Assembly: GCA_001792895.1 (NCBI GenBank)
Contig: MARA01000008.1
Location: 1,240,001-1,304,000, forward strand
DNA length: 64,000 bases
Direction of reading: 5' to 3'
From: Lentinus brumalis
Taxonomy: Eukaryota > Basidiomycota > Agaricomycetes > Polyporales > Polyporaceae
A program made the translations under genes and the position numbers. Shown piece after piece: positions 46,128-58,525 of the stretch (its first letter is position 1; each line of letters opens with the position of its first letter). The notes beneath the pieces are model-generated. The model did not search any database and was not told where the DNA came from. It was given only the letters and a program-made list of their open reading frames with translations.

Positions 46128-47799
46128 CTACTCCCTCAGCACTCTGTTCACCTCGGTCCATCCGCGGAAGCTATACATACCCTCGTCGTTGTCACCGTGG
46201 TCGACGTAGTCCAGGTGAGGGAAGAGGGCTGATATGACGCCAGCAACCTCCATGGGATACTCGGTGTCGATGAAGCCAACGTACAAGCGCGTCAACGCCG
46301 AGCGGTTCGGAGCGACTGGCCGGAAGGCTTGATGCCACGCGGGCGTGTCGGTGATGCAGGTCTTGCACCGCGGATCGATGGCAAGATTGAGGACCTCGAG
46401 GGAACGACAATTGTGCGCGAGGGCGGACAGGCCGTCCAGCGTCGCCTGGCACTCCGCCGACGAGAAGTAATCCTCGAAGGCGGCGTCCGGGTCGTACTGG
46501 TAACTGTGCAAGTCGAGGCTTCCGAGCCGCGGCCATGCCCGCGACATCGCCTCGAGTGTGGCATCGCTGAGCATGCCGATCGATGAGGTGTCGAGGGATA
46601 CATCGGTGATGGCAGGGAGGGCTAGGAGGTATGAGAACGCGGCATTGAGGTCGCAGGGGTCGCCCAGCCAGCCCTCGTGCGATATGTAGCGGAGGGCTTC
46701 GCGGGACCGATGGCGCGAGAGCACTTCACACAGCCTCTCGAATGAGTCGAGGCGCGAGTGACTGCTGGTTATCTGGATTTGCTCCAGCACGGGAGAGCAT
46801 ATGTGCCGTAAGGTTGCGGCGACCCATGACAAGTCGTCGACTTGGACGCGGAGGGTGCAAAGCTGCGGGAAGTGACCGGTATCTGGATTGGGTGTCGATG
46901 TTGTCCAGGAGGCAGGGTAATCGACGCTCGAGACGGTGATATCGAGCGTTTGAAGGGAGGGAAGGGCGCCCATGGATTGGAGTGCGGGAGGAAGAATTTG
47001 TATGCCCACAACGGACAACTCTCGCAAATAGGCAAAAGCGGTGAACCTCTGTGAGAGAGAGGTACTCGGCCGATGGTCCACGGGCCCCACGCACTCCCTC
47101 GAGGCGTAATCCCAGCTGACCCGCAATGTTTTCAACACCGGGGAACATTCGGCAAGGGCATCTACATGAGGGACGAGGTCTGCGTCCGGATTGGCCATTG
47201 CTAGACGATAGTTCGTCAAAGTCGAGGAGAAGAGTAGGCGCGTCACTCCCAAAGGATATCTTGTTCCACCGATATCATGGGTGTTGAGGGCGTGAACGCA
47301 CGGGACCAATGATTTCGGCCCGTGATGAGCAAGAACATCCCAAACATCTGATGAAACGGTGATGGACGGCGGAGCCGAGGTCTTGTGAAGATTCTTGATG
47401 TCTCTTACTAGCACGGAGTAGAGAATCCAGCGACTGAAGTCGGCAGCTGTCGGCAGGCGTGCGAATTCCTGTATGAACGCGTCAGTCGTCAGCAAACCAG
47501 ACGCAGGAAGACGAGCAAGAGCAACACACCACATATTGCTCAGGCTGACCACGTCCAACATGGAACACCCTCCGCACACAAAGGTCCGCTGGAAGAGTAA
47601 AGAGCAGGGGGAGTATGTTCGGGAGTGTGCGCCACAGTACCGTGAGGGCCGGTCCAGAAAGGGTCTTGGAGGTTCTGGCGAGACGTGCTAGAGTCTTCTC
47701 ATCCCTCTGCCATCCAACGGTGCTGACGGGATGGCGCACGAGGATGTATGAGCATACGTGGACGATAACCTCTTGGGGGAGCGAGTATATGTTGGGCAT
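46128..47799 (-). CDS. F-box protein with LRR-like repeats (1)
   Basis: Two exons, 47578-47799 and 46128-47468, join in phase to 520 residues. The first 55 residues form an F-box-like helix bundle: YSLPQEVIVHVCSYI and TLARLARTSKTLSGPALTVLW. F-box proteins act as substrate receptors of SCF ubiquitin ligases through Skp1. The rest is a series of LRR-like units, such as LRELSVVGIQILPPAL, LQTLDITVSS, LGSLDLHSYQYD and LEVLNLAID. The donor (GTGCGG) and acceptor (CATACAG) were chosen because they give phase 0 and join DLC to EFARLPTAADFSRW, a typical order in basidiomycete F-box proteins. No lesion seen. Confidence 0.85.
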
Positions 47800-50067
47800 C
47801 GTCGTGAGTCTATACACTGAAGGTCCAGGTTCAGTATGCAATTCGAATATATTCACGAAGCAACTTACCCTCTGTGTGGACGAGATGGTCGTGTAGATGT
47901 GGTGGTGAGTGCGAGAACACAAGTCCTTAAGTATGTCGTAGATGTTTAGACGGATTCGCACGGCCCCGTGCGTCCGGCTCGGTTCGACTCCAGCCAGTAA
48001 GTAAGTAAGTCAGTATCCAATCAAGGACCTTGGCAGACTGACCTTGTCGGGGAATAGCGTAACCATATGAGTACTGAGTGCAACAATGCTTGATTGACAC
48101 TGCAGGAAGTAAGCTCTGGGCAACATGAGCAAGCTGCTTAACATAATACTTGCCGACGGCAGTGATCCCTCGTTGACTTCATTGTTCTATAGTCACTAGT
48201 GTCGAGCGATATTGAGGTGGTCCTGCTCTGGTGGTCAGCGGTGGTATCGGAGGTAAGTATACACGTGAGTTGACTTACCACCGAACGTCGACTATAGCAG
48301 CTCTTCGGACTCTTGAGTCTTCCAGGGTCGATGACAGAAGAGACGACAGGGCACATCCTGCTCCAAGCTCGACCACTGATCATCTCAACATCAGTAATGC
48401 TGTTCCACTGATACTACAAAACTTGCCTGTTGCCCCCTTGAGTGGTATTATGGTTCTCTCGATGAGTTCTGCCAGGAGCAGCGATGGCGAAAACAAGTGA
48501 TCAGCCATAAGGGTGTTGGCCTGACAGAGGTATCAGCATTTCCGGACATTAGCAGTAGTGTAGCGCAGCACCTTTCCTTCCTAGCTAGACTTATCTCAGC
48601 GAAAATTTGGTATGGGATTACGGAGGCTAACCTTCGGCGCGACCGTCAGCGTAAGTGGTCCATATCTGATTGTTCCATCGTCGAGATTCTCTTCCCCAAA
48701 CATAGCCGCAGAGTCGCTTAAAAGATCATCATTATCAGCCATTCTGCCTCAGAATTTCGAAAGGCTAGTTTCGAGTTCAAGAAAGAGGGAAGGGAAATTT
48801 GTGCGAGGAAGAAAGCCAGTCACTTGCCCTTTTGGGCAATGAGATCATCAGCATGAGGTTTGTTTGGTTCTAAAGCTCTTGCCAAACAAATGGCCAAATG
48901 CGGCAACTCGCGCTCGCCGGGAAGAGCTCCGTGCTCGCTGCGGCTCACGACGAGGACCACCTGCTGCTCGACGTCGCCCATCTCTGTCCTCTCGGATACC
49001 CGCCAGTAATTGCGCGCGTTGGCCGCTCTCACATTCCGCAGCCCCCGCATAGCGCCTCCAAAGGCCTGCGAGCCGTTATCGACCAAACCAAATAGCGACA
49101 GCCATAGATACCAACGAGGTCGGCGGGGAGAAATGGGAGGAGAGATGTACCCGCCGCTTCCTGGGAAATGCTCGACGACGGAGTACGTCGCCGTTGAACA
49201 AGGTGTGCGCGTTGTGCATGTCGCCCCGGAACGCACATGAATACCCCTGTCAGGCATCTCGTCTCCGCGATACGTGCGCTAGTCGACATGGAACATGCCC
49301 AGCTCGTCACGCCTTGCGTCCGAGTGCGCGATAGCGGCAGTCTTCGAGCCGTTCGCGCACCAGGACTACCGGGAAGAGCCTGTATCCCTCGTCGAAATCG
49401 GAGACGTTGGCCCGCGCGGCGTGCGCGGCGCAGAGGATACATCAACCACTGTCAAACAGGGCGCACTGGAAGTGCAATCTATGCCAAATCTATGCAGCCG
49501 CCTGCGCTCTCGACGCAACTCTTCCGGCTCGACCATCTTCAATGCCCGGAGCTTATAAGGGCACCAACGACTTATAGCTGTTCCCGAGCTCCCCAGCCAC
49601 ACGCCCACTCTACTACTGGTAGTCCACGTCGCTGGACTCCTCCACCAGCCCACGCAAGCCTCTGCCCATTAATCATGTCTTCGCTTTCGACCCACAAATG
49701 CAGTTCGCCTTGGCATTCTGCAGACGGCTCGCAATATGATACTGTACTCAAAGTGCTTTACGGCCGCTCCGACAGCGTGCTCCCCTGTTCCCCTACACTT
49801 AGTCGCATCGCTGTCTCGTCTTTCGATCGGCAGTGTTATAATTCATCGTGAGTCTGTCGTCCGCGTCAGCTCTCGTGCCGCTTCGTCGCGTGACAGGTAC
49901 CATTACTACATAGTCAGAAATCGTCGGGCAAATTTCCTGAGGTTATAACGCTAACTTCCGGCAGATGGCTCCCAAACCCCGGTCTACTCTGCCTCGATGC
50001 GAGTATGATGCTCTATCGGTAGGTGTTTTCACCACACATGCGTGCAACGTTCCGTAACCAGCACACA
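47800..50067. other. 2.3-kb spacer, no gene recognised
   Basis: Open frames on both strands at 48820-49445 overlap one another and share no motif I recognise; the GC-rich block 48890-49500 may be a gene remnant. AGTAAGTAAGTAAG occurs at about 47998. No RNA gene found. Confidence 0.4.
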
Positions 50068-50794
50068 GGTCTGAGAGTTGAAAAGCAATACGGCAACTTC
50101 TACGAGAGCGAAGGGGACATGAGGTTTGGTACGCCCGACGCAGACAAGACCCTGACCATTGCTCTTGAACATGCACGGACACTGGACGACAAGCAGTACG
50201 CCTACATACAGTCTGCCCTCGGAACAGCAACGTCGGATGCGCGTACACGATGTCGCGTTAAGGGTGATAACGCTAGTCGGGAACGTGTCCCAGTTTCGCC
50301 GATATGGACGCGGCGGTGGCACTCCTCCTGCGGGAAAGCGAGTGGTTTTCTGTCAGATCAAACTGAGTATACTCTAAGCGGGTGAGCAGCGGTCTCCATG
50401 TTGCCATCATATGGGTGCGTTTGCCAAACGCTCACGGAGAAATGTTTCCTTATCTTGTACGCATATTGCAAGTTTTGCGCTGCGGCAGCGGATGCGACAC
50501 AGGTTCGTCTAGTCGCAGGTCTCACCGGGTGTACCCAACCTGACAGACTCGTCTACATAATAGCTCATTCTCCCCGAGGCCTCCTGGATGCTCCCGGTTT
50601 ATGTGCTGGCCATGATGAAGACGAAATCGCTGCAGCTCCGAAACATCTTGGAACCTCGATTTGCTCAGCGAGGGTACACGCCCAAGTCCACCGTTGCCCG
50701 GCAGACCGATGGCTATGAGATGGAGTTCAGCGACATGCTCGTTCAGGTTCAGAACAATGACGTGATGTCCTACGTTGACTATTCGTGTGTATAG
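50068..50794 (+). pseudogene. Fragment of a SEC24 (COPII coat) gene, frameshifted
   Basis: Several pieces in the right order match the Sec24 cargo adaptor of COPII coats: YGNFYESEGDMRFG and LEHARTLDDKQYAYIQSAL (about 50085-50222), then in another frame RRMRVHDVALRVITLVGNV (about 50235-50292), then DMDAAVALLL in a third frame, and LPVYVLAMMKTKSLQLRN (about 50592-50645) from the helical domain. The parts upstream (zinc finger, trunk) and downstream (gelsolin domain) are not found nearby. At least two frame changes occur with no splice sites to explain them. A genome needs an intact Sec24, so a functional copy should exist elsewhere and this is a decayed partial duplicate. Confidence 0.75.
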
Positions 50795-51443
50795 TGCCTC
50801 ATGTCGTGTTCTTGCTGATCATTCACGTGTAGACTTATGCCTGGTAAACCGCACTGCAGTACGTGAAGCTTCTTTCTCGTCGACGGCCCGGATACTGATA
50901 TATTTTAGACCACCTCAGCATCAATAGCGAGCATCAGCGGCTTCCGATGATCTATATATGCCGGTTTGAAGCATCTTAGGTGTAGTGGTACGTGCTCCAT
51001 ATCAATACACCCATGAGTGTGACTCTTGCGAATCGTGAGATATTCCTGGCTACTCTCTCATGTCTGCAGTCCCCTTCGGCCCCATTGTTAGCAGCGTACA
51101 GCTTCCGATCAGATCCTCTGCAAGAAGGCGCAATGCTCATGGTCTGTGGCCTGAATGCATACTCATGATAGTTCTTCAGCCAGTGATGACCGCAATTTGC
51201 AGGTGCCGCTCGTCTCATAAGCAGGAACAAGACAAAATCTCAACCGTTCTCCCACCACGTTGTACTATCAGCAACAGCGACCATATCCTTCCACCCTCCT
51301 GAAGTGTGCGCAACTTACGAGAAGGAGGATACGGGACGGCCTGCAGACATTCCGCGCCGCTACACCGCCGCAAAATGGGAAACGTGTCCGACGCAGAAAG
51401 ATAAATAGGCAATGTGGTGCAGTACACAAGAATACTGGTCGAC
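50795..51443. other. Spacer between two pseudogenes
   Basis: About 650 bp with no recognised feature. Confidence 0.4.
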
Positions 51444-52885
51444 ATGTTCCCTCGTTCGTTGCAACCCGCCCACGTCGCCAACGGCCTTCTCTTCCTCGCC
51501 CTCCTCTCCACTTCCCTCGTGGATGCAGATCCCCTGCGTCCCAGCGACTCCCAGGCTTCGCCGGCATCCCATGTGAACCCCCTGTTTGGCCGCGAATGTG
51601 CGTCGACCGACATCTGGCCGAAAGGCCCCGGAATCACCCTCGTCCCGCAGGCTCCCACCGCAGAGCTGCGACGCATGCTCGCCCAGATTGACGCGAAGCG
51701 CGTGAACGCGACCATAACGAAGCTTGTATCCTTCGACACGCGCCACACGCTCTCCAGCTAGACGGACCCCGTTCGCGGCATCGGTGCGGCGCGCGACTGG
51801 CTCGCGGCGGAGATATGAAGCATCGCGGCGGGCGCTGCGCGCGGAACGAACACCACGATCATCGTCCCGAGCTACATCCAGCAGCCGCATCCCGCATCCC
51901 GACCCCGACGAACATCAGCGACGTTGTTGCGACGATCCATGGTGCGTCGGACGCGAACCGAGTGTATGTTATCACTGGCCACTACGACTCGCGCGTCACG
52001 GACATCATGAACTTCACGGACGACGCGCCCGGCGCGGATGATGATGGCTCTGGAGTCGCTGTGGTGCTCGAGCTTCTGCGCATCATGTCGCAGAGGCCGC
52101 CGCCCGCTGCGACGATCATGCTCAGGGCCGTTGCGGGGGAGGAGCAGGGGTTGTTCGGCGTGGACCACCTCGCGCAGATCCTGTTCGACGCAGGCGCTGA
52201 CGTCCAAGGCATGTTCACGAACGACATCGTCGGGAGCTCGAAGGCAGACGATGGTACGATCGATCCCTTCAGCATCCGGCTCTTCGCGGGAGGAAGCCCG
52301 GCCACCGGTGGCAATGCCTCGCAGATCTCGACACTGCAGTCCATCGCCCGGCTCGTGAACGACGTCGCGACCAACGACGCAACCGGGATGAGTGGTGAGT
52401 GACTTGCTGGACGAGACCGTAGCGATCCTGACCGTGCTCGTGCAGTCCGTGTGCTCTACCGTCCGGACCGCTTCCTGCGCGGTGGGGACCACGAGCCATT
52501 CCTCGAACGCGGCCCCGTGACCGGCCAGCAAGTCGGGGACCTCATCGAGTTCTGCGACTTCGACTTCATCGCGCGTGTCGCAAAGGTCAACGGTGCCGCC
52601 TTGTGGTCGCTTGCGGGCACGCTGAAGAACGTCATCATCGACAAGTCGGCCCTGACGAACAACGGCACGCTCTTGTGGGAGCATGAGAGTGACGAAGGAT
52701 TGGCGGGATACGAGGTGGTGTGGAGGCCGACGATCGCGCCGTTCTGGATGAACGTGATTCCTGTCGGGATGGTGAACAAGGTAATGGTGGATGTGTCGAA
52801 CGATAACGCGGTGCTCGGGGTGGGCGCTGTGGGAAGGAATGGCTACCGCAGGCTCAGCCCGGCGGCGCTGCCATTCCCCGGATAG
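51444..52885 (+). pseudogene. Secreted M28 zinc aminopeptidase, inactivated
   Basis: The intact ancestor would be a secreted M28 metallopeptidase. Residues 1-28 are a signal peptide (LLFLALLSTSLVDA). Zinc-ligand segments are all present: [22 protein letters not shown] with the catalytic Glu, TNDIVGSS, and GGDHEPF. An intron at 52395-52445 is still good. Three lesions break the 5' part: TAG at 51759-51761, TGA at 51816-51818, and a frameshift near 51880-51897 in a repeated CGCATCC. Both stops are explained by single C-to-T changes from likely CAG and CGA codons. The downstream part from about 51900 reads open, so a shorter non-secreted product is possible in principle but would lack its start. 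Confidence 0.85.
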
Positions 52886-53290
52886 CAAGCTGAACGGTGG
52901 CGGAAGAATGGGCGAATGGGGACGATCTGGTGAGAACAATGTGTCGAAGTCTAGTCAGAGACTGAATGAAGCCTCCATAAGTTGCTCACCGGAGTGGACG
53001 GCGCTGTGGCGGTTTTTGGAGTGCGTCAGTGTGGTCGGCTTCTTGACAGATTCGCGCCCCAACAGATGCGCGGACCACATTCGAAACCATATCTGGTCCA
53101 TAGCCATAGCAACATTGCACCAAGTAGGTCTTCATTCTGTGGCATTGAGGACACACTTGGACCCACAGATATAAGCGGAGGAGAGCGAAGAAGGCGGTCA
53201 GGGTAAGGGAAATGCAGCAGTGTTGAGTTCCATGCCGGGAGTGCGGGTACGGCGAGATGGATTTGAAGGGAGAAGCAGGCCCCGATCCGG
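52886..53290. other. Intergenic between convergent genes
   Basis: Nothing recognised. Confidence 0.4.
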
Positions 53291-54486
53291 CTAGCTGCGT
53301 AGATTCCACCAAGGTTTGACATGCAGAAGAGACCGAGACTTCAGCCTGAGCAGCCATTCTTCGACAGTCTCGACCAGCAACCCAACAGAACTAGCGGGAG
53401 GCACTTGGCGTAGCCAGATCGTGACCATCTGCAGTGACGAGAAGACCTCTCCTGCGAGGATCACATCGACCTGAGTCCACGGAGCGGCGAATAGCTCCAG
53501 CGATTCCTGCCCGGCAATGTAGAGGTCAAACGACAGATGAACGAGGCTCGCAGGGTAGACCCGCCGGCCGAGCAACAGCGTGAGATAGCCGCAGGAGCTG
53601 AGGTCGACGTTCCTGATATGCAAGGTCCTGAGAGACGTGTTTCGGGTGAGGTCGACAGTGTCGTCGCCTGTGTGAGGTTATTAGTTGCGACGGGGTGGAC
53701 GGATGTTGCAAGGGATAACATGCCTACAGCGCACGGTCGCAGCGACAATTCATAATTCTCCAAAACTGGCCCCAGAACCGCTGTAAGCCTCTGCGCCGCA
53801 GTCATATCGCACACACTCTGAGTGCCATAGTTCCCAAGTTGAAGGTCCCGGATGCTGCGAGCGGACGGAGTGCACAGTAACCAGTCCACCAGTGAAGTCA
53901 CGGTGCTTTCGCACCCCGAATTGAGCCACAAGAGCTGGAGACGGGGAGACGGCGCATGATAGGCACAGCGAGAGTACACAGGGGGATTGCGCCATGCGAC
54001 TCTCTCTACAATCAGCTCGGTGAGATGTCCGAAAGCGCACACTAGGCGGCGGAACTCCGTAAATGTGTGGAAGGTACCGCCAACGAGCGTAAGGGACGTT
54101 ATGGATGCCAAACAAAATCCTATCGTGAAGAAGCTCGGGTGAAGGGGAAACTCATGCCACCTGAACTTGAGCAGCGTAAGGAGGCGAACATGCGTAAGGC
54201 GTTGTGCGAAAATGAGAGGAACAAGATATAGCCATGGCTTATCGGGATCCTCCCACAGTTGCAGAGAGTAAATGTTTGCGAAGGAAGGGGATATGTGAGG
54301 AGCATCACGGAGGTGCACCAGGATATCGTAGCTGGCACGGGACGGGATAGACAGGTTTCGGAAGAGATGGAACCGGCTAGCTGGAAGCCAGCGACGGCAT
54401 GTCAGGGAGCAACTGCAGAGTGTGTGCGGGTCGTCGATGTAGGAGACGAGAACGTCTACAACCTCCGTCGGGAGCTCGAGGACCAT
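53291..54486 (-). CDS. F-box protein (2), 3' gene structure uncertain
   Basis: Starts at ATG 54484-54486 with a clear F-box: LELPTEVVDVLVSYI, DPHTLCSCSLTCRRWLPASRFHLF. LRR-like segments follow. The frame is open to about 53690; the C-terminal part, from DDTVDLTRNTSLRTLHIRNV to the stop at 53291, is in another frame. An intron should join them, with the acceptor CACACAG before GCGACGAC, but I found no GT donor in the needed phase. So either there is an unusual donor, a frameshift, or my acceptor is wrong. Expected length is about 380 residues. Role as above for F-box receptors. Confidence 0.7.
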
Positions 54487-57400
54487 GTCGGGTAAGCACA
54501 GGATCGGTGGGTCGAATGGTAGCGACTATGGCTGGGCCTTATACATAAGGCGAGCGCCCGAGGCTGGGTCGATGTCACGTTTCGTGAGGCAGTGTGCGTA
54601 TCAAATGATGTCCTAGGATTTCGAAGCTCTTACCCCCACGGACCCCGGTCGACCGTCGCGAAATTCGATACATAATCTCCCGCTATCAACGGCGAGCGGG
54701 CTTAGCTTGAGTCAGGCGCTACCATGTCCTTTTCGATCAGACCTACGCTGCAGCCAATAAGTCAGCCTGCAGAGAGCCTAGAGAGCGGCGGTGGTCCTCC
54801 CCTCATTTGAACCACCAGCATTGTGGTCGAGAAGGGGACCGGAAGCGATCTAATATGAACACGAGGGTCGTCAGAAGACTCCTAAGACGGAGATAGAAAA
54901 ATATGAAAGGTGTACGTTCGGCCTACCACCTGGGCTCCGTGTTCCTGTGGAAGGTTTAGAGAATGTCGAAAGGCTGCGATCGGCTTGATAACCATCGGAA
55001 GGTTCTTGTAGACGCAGTGGTTGCCGGTGTGGGATGGGTTGGAGCGGCGTTCCGCAATAAGAGATCATGCTGGCATCGCCAATTCATGGATAGAACTACG
55101 GTATACGCAACCGCACTATACAGCAGAAACGGGATTGAATAGTTCATACAAGTTGACTTTGGACAACGACGTACCCCTCGAGGTAAATGTACCTTGATCG
55201 GTGTGCATGAGAGCCTTGATTTAAGGATCTCATGTCTGTGCCATGGATGACGAGATGCCGCGTGTCTGGGGAGATGGGACGTGGAATTGAAGGCGCTCCG
55301 GAGGCGGCTACAATGCGGTAGAACGCCAACGTGGTGACCCAGAGATGCTTCCTACAGTCAGCAAGCAGGGTTGTTGGAATTCTATCAGTAGGACTGGCGG
55401 GCATCCCGGCAAGACTGCCGGAGAACTGGGACTGAACTGTTGGAGGGAGATCGTCCGACGCTGGCACAGTAGCTCAACGCGTCAAGGGCGAGGCTCCCAG
55501 CGCAGATGGGCGCTATGGCCTCTAGAGGCGGAGCTGGAATACTTACATGGTATATGTCCCTGGAGCGTCGGTCTTCATCAGCAGTAGAGGGTCGAGCGAT
55601 CGTGGCCGCTAAACATGGTTTCATGATGACACGGACGACATCGACCCGGACTCGGGCTCGGGCTCGTGGACGAGCAAGATGGTTCCAGGAGGGCGGTTCG
55701 CAAACTTTGTCAACGGATCGTCCGCATCGTCTCCGTTAAATTGGCCAGAGGGGATTCTTCTCCTACAGTTAACTGCGGATTCACCACGATGAGCCATGTA
55801 TGGTGCCGTAGGTCTCCGGTCTCGGTCCGACAGATTGCTCGGAGGACCATGCGCCTGGCAGTTTCGGCGGGAACGACCACACCTCAATCAGAAACCCACA
55901 CCCTGCTTCTGTGGTTGAGGTGTCTAGAGCCACGTGTACACCTAGCCATCCACGGCTGTGGAACCTTGCGCACCATGCGAGACCTCAGAGGCCTTAAAGC
56001 CTCATGTCGCGAAGCGCCAGGATGCGAGAGCGCCGTCGTTGGCACAAGACGGAGGACACCAGCGGTTAGTATGAGAGCTGATCCCGAACCAGAGGGATGA
56101 CTTCTTTGCAAGACCGTCGCGTACCGGCGTGAGAACTACTCCGGTAGACAGTGCGTGGCAGGCATGGCGTGCAGCAGAAATGGCTGGTAAAGAGTAGTGT
56201 GAGCGAAAACATGGAAGGTGTCAGTCGGATGGCTCACATGACTCTCATGGCTGAGTTCCCGAGGGCGCTGGCCGACTTCCGAGAGTCTCGCACGGTGACT
56301 GCATGAACAGCACGCTATCATAGATGACAGCTGCCAGCGATGACGGGTTGAGGTCATTGACAGAATGCGAGGAATGTGACACATGCACCGCTCACATAAC
56401 CACTGTCCGTGACGACGTCCCGGTCAAGCAGGACGACGATTTGCCGCTACACCTGAGTACCAGGCAGTCAAGAGATGGTGGAAGTGAGGCAACGCCACGC
56501 GTGCAGTGATCGTATACGCACCTTAGCAGTCTCAGGCGGCCTTCGCATGACGGGTTGACCACCGTATCGCGTGACTTCCGCACCGGAACGTACTATAAGG
56601 TCTCAGTTGGAGGTAATCCTGCCACTCCAGCGCGACGCGTACTCAGACGTGGCGAGCAACCCCGCGCTTGCCCTGGCCGCTGACTAGATAGACAGGCCCG
56701 TAGTAGTCCGATCCGCTGACACTGACAGCAGTAATCAGCGTTGTTGGTGGCTGATACCACGCCAACGACCTGAGTAGACCGATGGCACTTCGTGGTTCTG
56801 TGCCAGTTCAACCGCGTCCCGGTTGCCGTACGCGCGGTTCCCGCTCATTTGAAGCCATGTCCGGCATACTGTCGATGTATGAGGGCACTACGCGATCTAG
56901 ATTGAACTGAATAGACAACGGTAGGCGAAAGCAATACAGGAGCAAACTCACTATGAAGTGCTCAGTCAGGTGTGCATGGCACCTCCGGCAAGAGGCCATG
57001 TGTGGGACGTACGGAGGGGTTCTGAGGGCACTCCGGCGACGTATGCGGACGGACTATCCACAGACCGGGCCCTCGGCGGTATGCTCGACCTGCTTTTGAA
57101 CATGACTCTTTCGGAAGGGCTACGGCTGCAGTTTTGAAGAGATCAGCCGACGACAGACGACAATTCAATTAAGAGCCAGATACACACTCACGGTCAGAGA
57201 AACAGAAAAGAACCAGAGAGAACGCATAATCAATGAGAGAGGGACAATCACGCATCATGAGGAAAACGAAGACTTCCCGCTCCAACTATGCAGAGAAATC
57301 GCGTACCCGACAGATTTGGCATCCATTTCGTCCGACTCATGGTGCATGATAGAGGAGCGACTTTGCTTCAGCCTCCTTGAACCTTCTCAATCGTTTCCTC

Positions 57401-58525
57401 GTCCGCATTGCATCCAATCCTGAGCTCGAACACTCACCTTCGCCAATTCTCCAGCTCCTCGGGTCAACGATTCATCGTCAGTATGCCTGGTATCCGTGCC
57501 ACTTCAATTTACACGACTGCGCTCCGAATCCCCCATCCCTAGCGGCCTCTGACACGACAGCGCTGTACTTGATTTTTGCTTTGGCGGTCGGAGGCCAGCT
57601 AAGCGGAGGCTCTTGCAGGTTTGCGGCACCAGTGGCATTGTCGAGCTTTCGAAGACAGATTGTCCGCTGTCATTGGTGTCAAGCTACCCGTTCAGATTGC
57701 AGAAATGACATTCATAGCAGGTAAGACAGGCCGAGATCGGTGGAAGTTGGAACATGACGGTGAGTGCAGTCTGCAGTGCAGCCTAGTGCAGCCGGCACAC
57801 GGAGCGCCGCTTGATGCGGCTATTGCCTGACATGGTATTTCCCGACTCACCACAGACAACCGACACAAACTTCTCAGCTTCGAAGTGAGGTTTTCCATAT
57901 GAGGAACACTCTAAGAACGAGCTCCCTCTAACTTCCAATGTGCAGCAGTCCTTAGCTTGTCCACTGGCAAAGCTCCAGAACTTTTTTTGTCGCGCGCACA
58001 GAAAAGACATTGGAACGTATTCATTGCAGCCAACAGGAAGGACCAAGTACATGAAATAAAAAGAATGTACAGAAGAATCCATCAGACATACGCCCGGCTC
58101 GCTGGTTTGCGCCTCAGTCCACTCCGAAGAGGGAGAGAAGACACAATCCAAACGTCCTCGAGACCGCACGAAGCGGCCATGTTCTCGGTTATACGAGCGG
58201 GCGGTGGTGTCATCGATTGGATTTGAAGGATGTGGCATGTGTAAACATGCGAGACTCGAGTTAGTACCTATAAAATAGATCCTAGCTGAGTATGTTCTAA
58301 AGAAACAACATACGTGCGGGCGCACCTTATATCTGGCGTTGAGTTTAGGGCAGGCTTTGAAAACAATGCGGGCGTCTCTCCACCCTTGCGTACAACTAAC
58401 GACGTGCCTTCCTTTATGTGAGTGTATCGTGCATGACTTCAAAGATTCAGTGCTGTCTTTTGTCTCGATTAAGTATCAGTATGACTGCCATGACTGTCGC
58501 ACATGTCTCCAACTTGAAGTGACAA
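54487..58525. other. 4-kb gene-poor spacer
   Basis: The longest stretch without a recognised gene. Open frames are short, overlapping on both strands and without family motifs. It lies on the promoter side of F-box gene 2 and the 3' side of the HET gene. It may contain decayed genes too diverged for me to read. Confidence 0.4.

Noticed and set aside
47940..48000. Possible tRNA gene (GGTTCGACTCC at 47984-47996)
   Set aside because: The T-arm has a mismatch and there is no A-box, anticodon arm or acceptor stem at the right distance.
3370..48010. Recurrent TAAGTAAG/CTTACTTA 8-mer (about 3374, 40535, 41020, 47999)
   Set aside because: A handful of copies in 64 kb, each in a different context and without longer shared flanks; related to splice-donor-like and low-complexity sequence, so not called a repeat family.
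51872..52939. Open frame of 355 codons opposite the M28 pseudogene
   Set aside because: Antisense shadow of the peptidase; no motif and arginine/histidine-rich composition.
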